64,000 bases of DNA from Paenibacillus hemerocallicola (GTDB lineage Bacteria; Bacillota; Bacilli; Paenibacillales; NBRC-103111): assembly GCF_006265175.1 (NCBI RefSeq), contig NZ_VDCQ01000003.1, positions 64,059 to 128,058 of the forward strand. Direction: 5' to 3'. Made by a program: the position numbers and the translations under genes. Below, piece by piece: positions 8,852-17,105 of the stretch; within the stretch, counting starts at the first letter, position 1, and each line of letters opens with the position of its first letter. The notes beneath the pieces were generated by a model that was given only the letters and a program-made list of their open reading frames with translations, was not told the origin of the DNA and did not search any database.

Positions 8852-9208
8852 ATGAGCAACTATGAAGTAGGCGTCGAGCTGCGGTGGGTGGACGCTGTCG
8901 GTTATGAAGAACTGACCATCAACACGGGAAAAACGATACGTTATCAGGAAACGGAAGTCGCGCTGTTCCGGTTCGGCAGCGGCAAGGTGCACGCGATCCA
9001 GAACCGCTGCCCGCACAAGGACGGCGTACTGGTGGAAGGAATCGTTTGCGACGAGCACGTGTTCTGCCCGATGCACGACCGCAAAATTCACGTCCCGTCA
9101 GGGCTCGTTCAGAAACCGGACAACGGCTGCGTACGGACCTATGCAACCAAAGTGGAGAACGGCCGGATTTACATCGGATTTCCGAAGACAGAGGAGCTTG
9201 CCAGCTGA
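8852..9208 (+). CDS. nasE: Nitrite reductase small subunit, Rieske [2Fe-2S] protein
   Basis: 118 residues of the NirD family. The Rieske ligands are C53-x-H55 and C72-x2-H75. The ATG at 8852 is preferred over 8846 because the AGAGGAG ribosome binding site is then 9 bases away instead of 3. The gene begins 26 bases after the stop of the large subunit, and its product is the electron-transfer or structural partner of that subunit. Nothing is unusual in length or motif. Confidence 0.93.
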   Translation: MSNYEVGVELRWVDAVGYEELTINTGKTIRYQETEVALFRFGSGKVHAIQNRCPHKDGVLVEGIVCDEHVFCPMHDRKIHVPSGLVQKPDNGCVRTYATKVENGRIYIGFPKTEELAS

Positions 9209-9231
9209 TTAAGCATGCGGAGGTGAAGAAC

Positions 9232-11331
9232 GTGACTGTAGAGATGAACCTGTCGCCTGCGCTTGCTTCCTCGACGCACTGCTGCTTCTGCAGCATGCAG
9301 TGCGGTATGGAACTGGTTGCCAAAGGTCCGGGTTTGGCGATAAAGCCGAGCCCGGACTTTCCGGTAGCTACGGGACGCTTGTGCCAGAAGGGGCTCCATG
9401 CGCTGGACCACGTCATTCACGAGGAGCGCATTGTCCGGCCTTCCCGGCGGATGAATCGGCATGAGCTCTGGGAGCCGGTTGAATGGACGGATGCGCTGTC
9501 GCATATCGCTTCCGGAATTAAAGAAATCCAGAACCGATACGGCAACGATGCGGTTTGCGTCTACGGGGGTGGATCGCTGACCAACGAGGTCTGTTACTTG
9601 CTCGGCAAATTTGCCCGGGTTGCCTTGCGCTCCAAATATATCGATTATAACGGGCGTTACTGCATGTCCTCCGCCGCTGCGGCCAGCAATCAGGCGTTTG
9701 GCATCGATAGGGGCATGACGATGCCGCTCTCCGAAATCCCGAAGGCGAAATATTTGATTTTGTCCGGGACGAACATTGCCGAGTGCCAGCCGACGATGAT
9801 GCCGTATTTGCTGGAAGCGAAAAAAAACGGTGCCGTCATCGTGACGATCGACCCCCGCAACACGATGACGTCCAAAAGCGCGGACATTCATGTCCGGCTC
9901 CAGCCCGGCTTCGATTCGGTGTTCGTCAACGGACTGCTGCATGTGATCGTTGCGGAGAAGCTCTATGACGAAGCTTTTGTCCGGGAGCGGACGAATGGCT
10001 TGGAGCAGCTGGTCGAGGCGGTAAAACCGTTCACCCCGGCCAGGGTGGAGGAGCTCACCGGCATACTCGAGGCGGTAACCAGAACGATCGCACGCGGTTT
10101 TGCCAAGGCGGACACCGGGATCGTGATGACGGCCCGCGGCTTGGAGCAGCAAGTGAACGGTGTGGAGAACACGTTGAATTATATAAACCTTGCCCTGATT
10201 ACGGGCAAAATCGGCAGGCCCGGCTGCGGCTACGGGGCGGTCACCGGACAGGCGAACGGACAAGGCGGACGAGAGCACGGGCAAAAGGCGGACCAGCTGC
10301 CGGGCTACCGGTTGATCGAAGATCCGGCCGACCGCGAGCATGTCGCGAGCGTGTGGGGCATCGATTCGGCGGAGCTGCCGGGCAAAGGCGTATCCGCCTA
10401 CGAAATGCTGCAAAAAATCGACGAAGGCGAAATCAAGGCGATGATCGTGCTGGGCTCCAATCCGGTCGTCTCCAGTCCGAACAGTCTGATGGTAGAGCGG
10501 GCGCTGAACAAGCTGGAGCTGCTGGTGGTCGTCGATCTGTTCGAAACGGAAACGGCGCGGTTCGCCCACTGGATGCTGCCGGGCTCCTCCTTTCTGGAAG
10601 GCGAGGGTACATTGACCAATCTGGAGGGCAGAGTATTTCACAGACCGCAGGCGCTGCCGCTCCCTGGCGCGTGCAAGCTGGACTACGAGCTGATCTGCGG
10701 GCTGGCGGAGGAACTGGGCCGCGGCGCTTATTTTCAATATGATTCGATCGAGGATGTATTCAATGAAATGCGCAAAGCAACGGCTGGCGGAAAAGCCGAT
10801 TACAGCGGCATAACGTACGGGCGCCTTAGGCGGGAGAAAGGAATCTTCTGGCCTTGTCCCTCGGAGGATCATCCGGGCACGCCGCACTTGTTCCGGGAAC
10901 GGTTCGCCCACCCCGACGGTAAAGCGAGGCTGAAGGGCATCACGCCGAAAATGCCCGCGGAGCCGATCGACGAGGAATATCCTTATATATTGACGACGGG
11001 ACGGCTGGGGAACCATTATTTAAGCGGTGCGCAAACCCGCCGCACACCCGGGCTCCTCAAAAAAGCCCCGGTGCCGGTAGCCGAAATTCATCCATGGCTG
11101 GCAAGCAAAATCGGTCTGGGTCTGGAAAGCAAGCTCCGCATTACGAGCCGCAGAGCTTCGCTCGTCTTTCATGTCAAAATTACGGAAGGCATTCAGCCGA
11201 GGACGATCTTCGTTCCTTTTCATTGGGGCGAGGAGCTATCCGTCAATAGATTGACCGTCGATGCCTTGGATCCGACAAGCCGCATGCCCGAGTTCAAAAT
11301 TTGCGCGGTGAAGGCGGAGCGGTCCGACTGA
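9232..11331 (+). CDS. nasC: Assimilatory nitrate reductase catalytic subunit (Mo-bisMGD)
   Basis: 699 residues from the GTG at 9232, which has a perfect GGAGGTG 6-7 bases upstream. The frame is open further upstream, but only as antiframe to nasE. N-terminal [4Fe-4S] ligands are C17, C20, C24 and C51. The molybdopterin oxidoreductase domain follows (YNGRYCMSSAA, SGTNIAECQP, VLGSNPVVSSPNS). The C-terminal molydop-binding domain includes TTGRLGNHYLSGAQT. It lacks the extra C-terminal [2Fe-2S] domain of some enterobacterial NasA proteins. Reduces nitrate to nitrite in the cytoplasm, feeding NasDE. The electron donor subunit is not encoded here. Confidence 0.93.
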   Translation: MTVEMNLSPALASSTHCCFCSMQCGMELVAKGPGLAIKPSPDFPVATGRLCQKGLHALDHVIHEERIVRPSRRMNRHELWEPVEWTDALSHIASGIKEIQNRYGNDAVCVYGGGSLTNEVCYLLGKFARVALRSKYIDYNGRYCMSSAAAASNQAFGIDRGMTMPLSEIPKAKYLILSGTNIAECQPTMMPYLLEAKKNGAVIVTIDPRNTMTSKSADIHVRLQPGFDSVFVNGLLHVIVAEKLYDEAFVRERTNGLEQLVEAVKPFTPARVEELTGILEAVTRTIARGFAKADTGIVMTARGLEQQVNGVENTLNYINLALITGKIGRPGCGYGAVTGQANGQGGREHGQKADQLPGYRLIEDPADREHVASVWGIDSAELPGKGVSAYEMLQKIDEGEIKAMIVLGSNPVVSSPNSLMVERALNKLELLVVVDLFETETARFAHWMLPGSSFLEGEGTLTNLEGRVFHRPQALPLPGACKLDYELICGLAEELGRGAYFQYDSIEDVFNEMRKATAGGKADYSGITYGRLRREKGIFWPCPSEDHPGTPHLFRERFAHPDGKARLKGITPKMPAEPIDEEYPYILTTGRLGNHYLSGAQTRRTPGLLKKAPVPVAEIHPWLASKIGLGLESKLRITSRRASLVFHVKITEGIQPRTIFVPFHWGEELSVNRLTVDALDPTSRMPEFKICAVKAERSD

Positions 11332-11440
11332 AGCTCGATATGAAACCGATCAATCATGAAATGGCGAATGTGCTGAACCGGGAGCGGCTTCAACATACGC
11401 CGACAGGAAGACGGATGTCGCAAATCGGGGGGGTAATCGG

Positions 11441-12712
11441 ATGGACATCGCGATGCACAAAGAAGCACGCCTGACACGGCATGCCGTTCAGGTCGCCCAG
11501 GCGCAAGGGTTGATCAAGCCCTATATCACGCCTCTCGAATCGAAACGGGTTCCGCTTGAGCAGGCCTATGGCAGCTATTTGGCGGTGAACATTGCCGCCT
11601 CCCACCCGCTGCCGCATTTTCGACGCTCGGGCATGGACGGCTTCTCGATCCGCACGGAAGATTTGAGAGGAGCCTCCTCAGAGACGCCTGTACGGCTGAA
11701 AGTGATTGAACGCATTCCGTGCGGCGCGGTTCCGAGAAAACGGCTGGAGAGGGGGACGGCGGCACGGACAATGACGGGAGCCATGGTTTCGGAGGGGGCC
11801 GATGCGGTCATCCGTATGGAAATGACGCAGGAGGCGGTCATCGGAGGCATTTCGCATATTATCGTCACAAAACCAATCCAACCGGGCGCCAATGTGTCAG
11901 AGGTCGGATCGGAATTGGAGGAAGGAGCGGGAATAGTAGGGCAGGGGTGTAAAATCCGATCCGGCGAAACGGCTTTATTGGCTATCTACGGGTTTCACCA
12001 TGTGCCGGTATACCGCTCGCCGGTCGTCGCCATCCTATCCACCGGTGAGGAGCTATTGCAAGTGGATGAACCTTTGCAACCGGGCAAAATCCGCAACAGC
12101 AACGCGCCTATGCTAGCCGGTTTGGTTAGGCGGGCTGGCGGGATTCCCCATTGGATCGGAAAAATCGGAGATGATTTGGACGAAACGCGACAGCGGGTCC
12201 AAGAAGCTTTGGCGTCAGCCGATCTCGTGGTCAGCACAGGGGGAGTTTCCGTCGGGGACTATGATGCGATGGCGGACTTTTTCCTGCAATGGGAAGGGAA
12301 AACCTTGTTTAACAAGGTGGCCATGAGGCCCGGCAGCCCGACGACCGCCGGCGTTCTGGACGGCAAATTAATTTTTGCGTTATCCGGCAATCCCGGCGCC
12401 TGCTTTGTCGGGTTCCACCTATTCGTCCGTCCGGTTCTTCTGGGGATGCAGGGAAGCGTGGAACCCCATCTTCCTGAAATCAAAGCATTTTTGCGGCAAG
12501 GCTATGCCAAAACCGATGCATATACAAGGTATGTACGCGGAAGAATCGTTTTTTCAAGCGATGGGCGGGTATGTGTGGAGCCGGCGGGACAAGACAAATC
12601 CAGCATCGTAACCTCGATTAAGGACTCGGATTGTCTGATTTGCATTCCGCCGGGGAAAGAGGAGACCGTCCCGGGCAGTCTGGTTTCCGTATTATGTCTG
12701 GATAAGGAATAA
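11441..12712 (+). CDS. moeA: Molybdopterin molybdenumtransferase MoeA
   Basis: 423 residues with the MoeA domain order: N-terminal region with HPLPHFRRSGMDGFSI, the MoCF-binding core with STGEELL and VVSTGGVSVGDYD, and GNPGACFVGFHLFVRPVL. It inserts molybdate into adenylylated molybdopterin, supplying cofactor for the nitrate reductase encoded upstream. The start has GGGGGG 8-9 bases upstream. The 109-bp gap after nasC contains a short open frame (from ATG 11340) that reads into moeA out of phase and has no recognisable product. Probably the last gene of the nitrate operon. Confidence 0.93.
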   Translation: MDIAMHKEARLTRHAVQVAQAQGLIKPYITPLESKRVPLEQAYGSYLAVNIAASHPLPHFRRSGMDGFSIRTEDLRGASSETPVRLKVIERIPCGAVPRKRLERGTAARTMTGAMVSEGADAVIRMEMTQEAVIGGISHIIVTKPIQPGANVSEVGSELEEGAGIVGQGCKIRSGETALLAIYGFHHVPVYRSPVVAILSTGEELLQVDEPLQPGKIRNSNAPMLAGLVRRAGGIPHWIGKIGDDLDETRQRVQEALASADLVVSTGGVSVGDYDAMADFFLQWEGKTLFNKVAMRPGSPTTAGVLDGKLIFALSGNPGACFVGFHLFVRPVLLGMQGSVEPHLPEIKAFLRQGYAKTDAYTRYVRGRIVFSSDGRVCVEPAGQDKSSIVTSIKDSDCLICIPPGKEETVPGSLVSVLCLDKE

Positions 12713-12824
12713 AGCCTCACAAATAATAAATTAAATAAATTAAAGAATGTCAATAGACAGATGACCAATCGGGGCATTCGCACATATGGTAAGGAGTAAA
12801 TGCTATCCCGAGAGGAGTTTCAAA

Positions 12825-13649
12825 ATGTCAAATGAGTTTGTAGCGCGTTCTTTGGATGAAGTAAGATTTTGGTCGCGGATCATGAAGGAGCATTCGCTGT
12901 TCCTCAAGTTAGGATTCCGGTGCGAGGATACTCAATTAATTCAAGAAGCCAATCAGTTTTATACAACATTCGAAGCGATCGAAAATAAGGCGAATGCTTT
13001 CACCATCGGGACGGATCCGCAGACGATCAAAAAGTTTAACGAGGAAGTTCATATTGCGGTTTCCTACATCTGGATGTTCAAAAGAAAAGTGCTCGGCTTG
13101 ATATTGACTTGCCAACTGCCGGGCGCGAACAACTTCCCGCTTTTGGTCGATCATGTGAGCAGGGAAGCCAATTACTTCAGAAATCGGTTGACGGAACTAA
13201 ATACGGGCAGGTTGGAACCGCTGCCTGACGCCATTATCGACGAAAACGTATTTTTCCTCAGAATTATGGCGGATCATGCCAAGTTTATCAGTCACCTGCT
13301 TGACCCTTCGGAACGGAAGTTGGTCGATCAAGCCAATAACTTCAGTCAAGAATTCGACCAATTGTTATTTCAAGCGCGAGACTTGGATTCCATGCGTCCG
13401 CAATCGCAAACGTCGCCGCTTCTTGACCAGTTTCTCGACCAGAATCGGGTGTCCGTTACATCGTTGCGCGACTTTAAGAAAACAGCTCGCGAGCTGATTG
13501 AGGCATGCCGGATCAAAAGTATCATTCATCCGCTTTTGGCGGATCATGTATTTCGTGAAGCCGAAAGATTTTTGGCCATTATCGACATGTTTGAAAACAG
13601 CTTGACGGGAAAACCCGCGGCTCCCCTTCAAAGCCTGATGCTGGACTGA
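12825..13649 (+). CDS. DUF2935 family protein, putative metal-binding four-helix protein
   Basis: 274 residues, with ATG 12825 placed after AGAGGAG. The sequence is an internal duplication: EVRFWSRIMKEHSLFL and ENVFFLRIMADHAKFI are equivalent, as are PLLVDHVSREANYF and PLLADHVFREAERF. The repeated Glu/His residues on successive helices are what a DUF2935 di-metal four-helix bundle needs. Function is not established for the family. It sits 112 bp after moeA, with AT-rich DNA between, and ends in its own terminator, so it may be separately transcribed. Confidence 0.85.
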   Translation: MSNEFVARSLDEVRFWSRIMKEHSLFLKLGFRCEDTQLIQEANQFYTTFEAIENKANAFTIGTDPQTIKKFNEEVHIAVSYIWMFKRKVLGLILTCQLPGANNFPLLVDHVSREANYFRNRLTELNTGRLEPLPDAIIDENVFFLRIMADHAKFISHLLDPSERKLVDQANNFSQEFDQLLFQARDLDSMRPQSQTSPLLDQFLDQNRVSVTSLRDFKKTARELIEACRIKSIIHPLLADHVFREAERFLAIIDMFENSLTGKPAAPLQSLMLD

Positions 13650-13675
13650 ATAATAACGGTACGTCAATCAAGAAT

Positions 13676-13699
13676 CCGCGTAAATCGCGGTTTTTTTTT
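13676..13699 (+). terminator. Rho-independent terminator
   Basis: CCGCG-TAAAT-CGCGG followed by nine T residues, 27 bases after the DUF2935 stop. Confidence 0.85.
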
Positions 13700-13765
13700 C
13701 TATGACAGCATAATCCACATACAAACAAGGGGGCGTTTGATGGACGTGATATAGTGTTGCCCGTG

Positions 13766-13955
13766 CATAGAGGAACTACATTCCGTTATGGCCCCGAATT
13801 TCGCGACTCGCCTGAAAATAACGGAACAGGCTTCCTTTATATCGAGATTTCGGTGTGAAACTAATCGTGAACAGCGGAATAACGGAACGGTGTTCCCTTA
13901 TTTTGCACTCGACACGAGGGCTCGGGCCAATAGCGTACTCCAGTTCCGCTAATTG
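13766..13955. repeat. Four-unit palindromic intergenic element (REP-like), copy 1
   Basis: Four imperfect palindromes of the form AATAACGGAAn(5-8)TTCCGTTATT lie at about 13766-13789, 13817-13840, 13879-13902 and 13928-13955 (start spacings 51, 62 and 49). The whole block is the reverse complement of the element at 59106-59298, including much of the DNA between the units. The rest of 13700-14440 shows no gene. Short C-rich, stop-filled frames only are seen between 13960 and 14280. Confidence 0.8.
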
Positions 13956-14370
13956 TTGGACCTGCGGTCCCGCAAGGCGCCGCCCGGCAGAGGCAGCGAG
14001 CCTTTCACCGAATCTGGCGCTGCACCCATTATCCGCACTTGTACGCGAATTATGCTGTCGTAGTTTTTTTACGACTGACCATTAAACGCACAAACTTTGT
14101 TCTCAATCTGTTTGAGATTCCCCGACCATACTTCGTAGGTTTAATCGACCCTGTATAGTCACTTCGACCCTCATATTCGACTACTCCTCGCACCTTCGAT
14201 CGTTCGCCTTCGCCCGGCTCACGCTTGGCGTTCGTGGCGAGCCCCTTCCGCGCAGCCGCAATTCGCTGTACGTATCGTTATTTTTCTCTCTTCGCTTGCA
14301 ATCGGTTATAATATGGAATAAATAGACGAGGAAGTTGATTCCTATTACAATCGTCGATCAAAAGACATGG

Positions 14371-14406
14371 AATTCCGGCATCAAAACCAATGTCGGGAAT
14401 TTTTTG
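14371..14406 (+). terminator. Terminator-like hairpin in the leader of the LacI gene
   Basis: AATTCCGGCAT (14371-14381) pairs imperfectly with ATGTCGGGAATT (14390-14401) and runs into TTTTTT. It lies 35 bases before the LacI start and after a TATAAT at 14307-14312, so it could be an attenuator in the LacI mRNA or the end of an unseen small transcript. Confidence 0.5.
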
Positions 14407-14440
14407 CTGGAAAGAAAATTGTAGGGGGATATTTTGGGAA

Positions 14441-15448
14441 ATGAAGAATCCTATGAAAGTAACGATAAAGGATATTGCAAAAATGGCCGGCGTGAGCCAT
14501 CCAACAGTTTCGAAGGCTCTTAACGATGTTCCAGGGGTTGCGGAGGAGACGCGCAATAAAATATTATCCATCGCCAAGCAGATGAATTATATGCCGAATA
14601 TGGCGGCTAAACGACTTTCGGACAAAAAGTCTAATTGTATCGGGCTTATCTGGCCGGTTGCAGAAAGTCTGTTTTTCTACAATCTTTGCATGCTGATCCA
14701 TGCAGAGGCGGGAAAGAGGGGGATAAATGTCATTACTTCCCTTGTCGCCCCGGTCGAAGCGATGCGTACGTTTAACCAACATTTCGTTGATCATATTATT
14801 TTTTGGTGTTACCCTCGCTGGGTACCGTCTATCGAGTTTTTGAAAGAAAAAGAACAATTCCATGGAGAACTTTTGCTTGTAGGCGGGGGCAAAATGGATG
14901 GAGCCCATTGTATATCGATCGACAGAATAACGGGTATATATAAAGCCGTTGATCATTTCGTTCGGCTGGGACATCGCCGTATTTCGTTTATAGGAGAATC
15001 TTCGGATAAATTAACGGGTTTTACTCAAGCTTTTGTCGAGCACGGACTCGAATATCATCCGGACTATGTCGTTCGCACCGATGATCGTAACTTGGATTTC
15101 GATCAGAAGATTCGCGATTTGCTGGTAAATAATAATAATAAGCCTACCGGGATCCTTGTCGATAGTCAGGCTGTTTTGTTCCGGCTGGTTCGATTATTGA
15201 GAATACTAAAAGTTAGCGTTCCCGATGATATTTCCGTTATTGTTTACGACGATATTCCGGAGATGGAGCGTTTTGAAATTCCATTCACGACAGTGGGACC
15301 TTCCATAGAGAAGTTGGCTAAAACATCGATCGAAAGTTTAACGAGAGGACCCGAGACGAATGGCAGTTGGATTAACGTAGAAATCAAATCAGAGCTTACG
15401 ATTCGTCATTCCACCAAGCCCGCAATCGACTCGACAACCAGCAAGTAA
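14441..15448 (+). CDS. LacI-family transcriptional regulator
   Basis: 335 residues from ATG 14441 (GGGGGAT upstream; an ATG at 14453 is also possible). The N-terminal helix-turn-helix is textbook: VTIKDIAKMAGVSHPTVSKA, then the hinge helix PNMAAKRLSDKKS. The rest is a periplasmic-binding-like sensor domain (HFVRLGHRRISFIGESSDK, DDISVIVYDDIPEMERF, FTTVGPSIEKL). It directly precedes an orphan sugar-binding lipoprotein whose promoter has a CACGTG-centred palindrome in the -35/-10 spacer, so it most likely represses that gene in response to an imported oligosaccharide. Confidence 0.92.
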   Translation: MKNPMKVTIKDIAKMAGVSHPTVSKALNDVPGVAEETRNKILSIAKQMNYMPNMAAKRLSDKKSNCIGLIWPVAESLFFYNLCMLIHAEAGKRGINVITSLVAPVEAMRTFNQHFVDHIIFWCYPRWVPSIEFLKEKEQFHGELLLVGGGKMDGAHCISIDRITGIYKAVDHFVRLGHRRISFIGESSDKLTGFTQAFVEHGLEYHPDYVVRTDDRNLDFDQKIRDLLVNNNNKPTGILVDSQAVLFRLVRLLRILKVSVPDDISVIVYDDIPEMERFEIPFTTVGPSIEKLAKTSIESLTRGPETNGSWINVEIKSELTIRHSTKPAIDSTTSK

Positions 15449-15510
15449 CAACTTCATCCGGCAGGGACCCAGTAGCGCGCTTCGCAAAAGCGCGTTATTT
15501 AAGTTGCGTA

Positions 15511-15633
15511 TTTACTTTATGGTACACGTGTAATATAATTTTCTTGTAAACGTTTTATAATATGTTTTTTGAAAAATGAACACGTGTAATATTTAAAAGT
15601 TGGACGTGAATGAAACGAATTGAAAGCGTTTAA
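15511..15633 (+). promoter_or_regulatory. Promoter of SBP1 with two LacI-type palindromes and two cre-like sites
   Basis: TTTACT (15511-15516), 17 bases, TATAAT (15534-15539). The palindrome TACACGTGTA (15523-15532) occupies the spacer. A second ACACGTGT lies at 15580-15587. TGTAAACGTTTTA (15545-15557), at the expected transcription start, is one base from the CcpA cre consensus, and TGAAAGCGTTTAA (15621-15633) is another cre-like site. Together they read as a LacI-repressed, catabolite-repressed sugar promoter. Binding by LacI and CcpA is inferred. Confidence 0.7.
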
Positions 15634-15664
15634 TATTTCCCGTGTTTTAGAAAAGGAGGAGCCT

Positions 15665-16960
15665 ATGACTTGGAAAAATAAAAAAACATGGTTGTCCGCC
15701 ATGTTAGCTGTATGGCTAACTGCTTGCAGCGGAGACAATACGGCAACCGAGAAGGATGACAAACCGGAGAATGTCCCGGAGAAACCCGTCACGTTGACTT
15801 TGTATAATGCGGGTACCTCAATTGGCTTAGAGGACATGATCGAGAAGTTGGTAAAGGAAAAGTTCCCCCATATTACAATAAATACGATTAAAAGGGGGGA
15901 AGGCATCAACATCCAAGTTTTGCTTTCGCAAGGTACAATCCCCGACTTGATTTCCAACCCGATTGGCGGCGTTTGGGGGTTGAAAGACGATCGCCTCTTG
16001 TCTGATTTGACTCCGCTCATCAAGAAACAAGGATTCGATCTGGGAAGACTGACTCCCGGCATTGTCGAAAATGTCAAAGCGCACGATGACAACGGGGAAT
16101 TCATTTTTATGCCGTTCGAATTGAATAATAACGCCTTGTTCTACAACAAAAATATTTTTGATAAATTCGGGGTTACTTACCCGACGGACAATATGACCTG
16201 GGAACAAGTATACGAGCTGGCGAAAAAAGTGACCCGAATGGAGAACGGCATACAATACAAAGGTTTTTTGTACGACGAGACGAGTTTGGTACACAAAAAT
16301 CAATTAGGTCAGACATACGTGGATCCGAAAACGCAGAAAGCTGTCGTGAACAACGATCAATGGAAAAAATGGCTCGAAGTCATGACCAGCTTTTATCAAA
16401 TCGAAGGAAATCAACTGGCTAAAGGAGAGACGGAAAAAGATCTGTTCTTGAAAAGTCAGACATTGGCAATGCGCACGGGTCCCAATTTCTTGACCGAACT
16501 GCCCGAGGCCGAAAAAAGAGGAATGGAATGGGACGTCGTTTCATTGCCGCATTTCACCGAAGGATCGGGGCAAGGCTCCCAGATGAATACACCGATTTAT
16601 GGCATTCCGTCGATAAGCAAGTATCGAGAAGAAGCATTTCAAGTCATTGCTTACTTGCTGTCGGACGAGGTCCAAAGCATTATGGCAAGACAAGGAAGAA
16701 TACCGGTACTGAAAAACGAACAGGTGCTAAAGGAGTTTGGCGCTGGACTGGAGGGACTAAAGGGGAAAAATTTAGCCGCTTTTTTCAAAGATACGATCGC
16801 CAAACCGATCTTGCTCTCGAGATATGACGGCATTTCCAAAGTCGCGATCGTAAACAAAGGAATCCGGGGAATCGGGATGGAGAAGAAAGATCTCAATACC
16901 GCCCTGAGGGAAGTTGAGGAAGAAATCAATAAGGGGATCGAAGCGGCTCTGAACAAATAA
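15665..16960 (+). CDS. Orphan extracellular solute-binding lipoprotein (SBP1)
   Basis: 431 residues. Start ATG 15665 follows AAAGGAGG. Lipoprotein signal ending in LTAC (C21), then a type-1 sugar-binding protein fold (LFYNKNIFDKFGVTYP, MTWEQVYELAKKV, RTGPNFLTELP). The C-terminus NTALREVEEEINKGIEAAL is shared with SBP2 and SBP3 of this window. No permease or ATPase is adjacent, so it must use a transporter encoded elsewhere or act as a sensor or scavenger. Followed after 145 bp by a Tat-exported beta-helix gene. Just after the stop, a perfect GGAGGTGAG leads a 7-codon ORF (ATG 16980), probably a relic. Confidence 0.9.
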   Translation: MTWKNKKTWLSAMLAVWLTACSGDNTATEKDDKPENVPEKPVTLTLYNAGTSIGLEDMIEKLVKEKFPHITINTIKRGEGINIQVLLSQGTIPDLISNPIGGVWGLKDDRLLSDLTPLIKKQGFDLGRLTPGIVENVKAHDDNGEFIFMPFELNNNALFYNKNIFDKFGVTYPTDNMTWEQVYELAKKVTRMENGIQYKGFLYDETSLVHKNQLGQTYVDPKTQKAVVNNDQWKKWLEVMTSFYQIEGNQLAKGETEKDLFLKSQTLAMRTGPNFLTELPEAEKRGMEWDVVSLPHFTEGSGQGSQMNTPIYGIPSISKYREEAFQVIAYLLSDEVQSIMARQGRIPVLKNEQVLKEFGAGLEGLKGKNLAAFFKDTIAKPILLSRYDGISKVAIVNKGIRGIGMEKKDLNTALREVEEEINKGIEAALNK

Positions 16961-17105
16961 GGAGGTGAGGCCCGCCCGCATGAGGCCGACTACACTTGCA
17001 TAAAGCTCCAAGCTTCTTTGTGAACTGCCTGCACTCAAGATTCACAATACGTTAGAAATGGAAGATGGACGGATATTAAAGTGTAAATTGGAGGCGAATT
17101 CGTGT

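Noticed and set aside
9169-11016. 615-codon open frame on the minus strand across the nitrate reductase gene
   Set aside because: It lies wholly antisense to a gene with all cofactor motifs. Its His/Arg/Gln-rich composition is what the complement of GC-biased codons gives, and it has no domain or credible start.
13766-13955. CRISPR array
   Set aside because: The repeats are imperfect palindromes of variable sequence with related, not unique, spacers. There are no cas genes, and the block recurs as a unit at 59106.
13960-14280. Short plus-strand frames downstream of the palindromic element
   Set aside because: No start with a ribosome binding site, biased composition and no recognisable product. 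Treated as non-coding.
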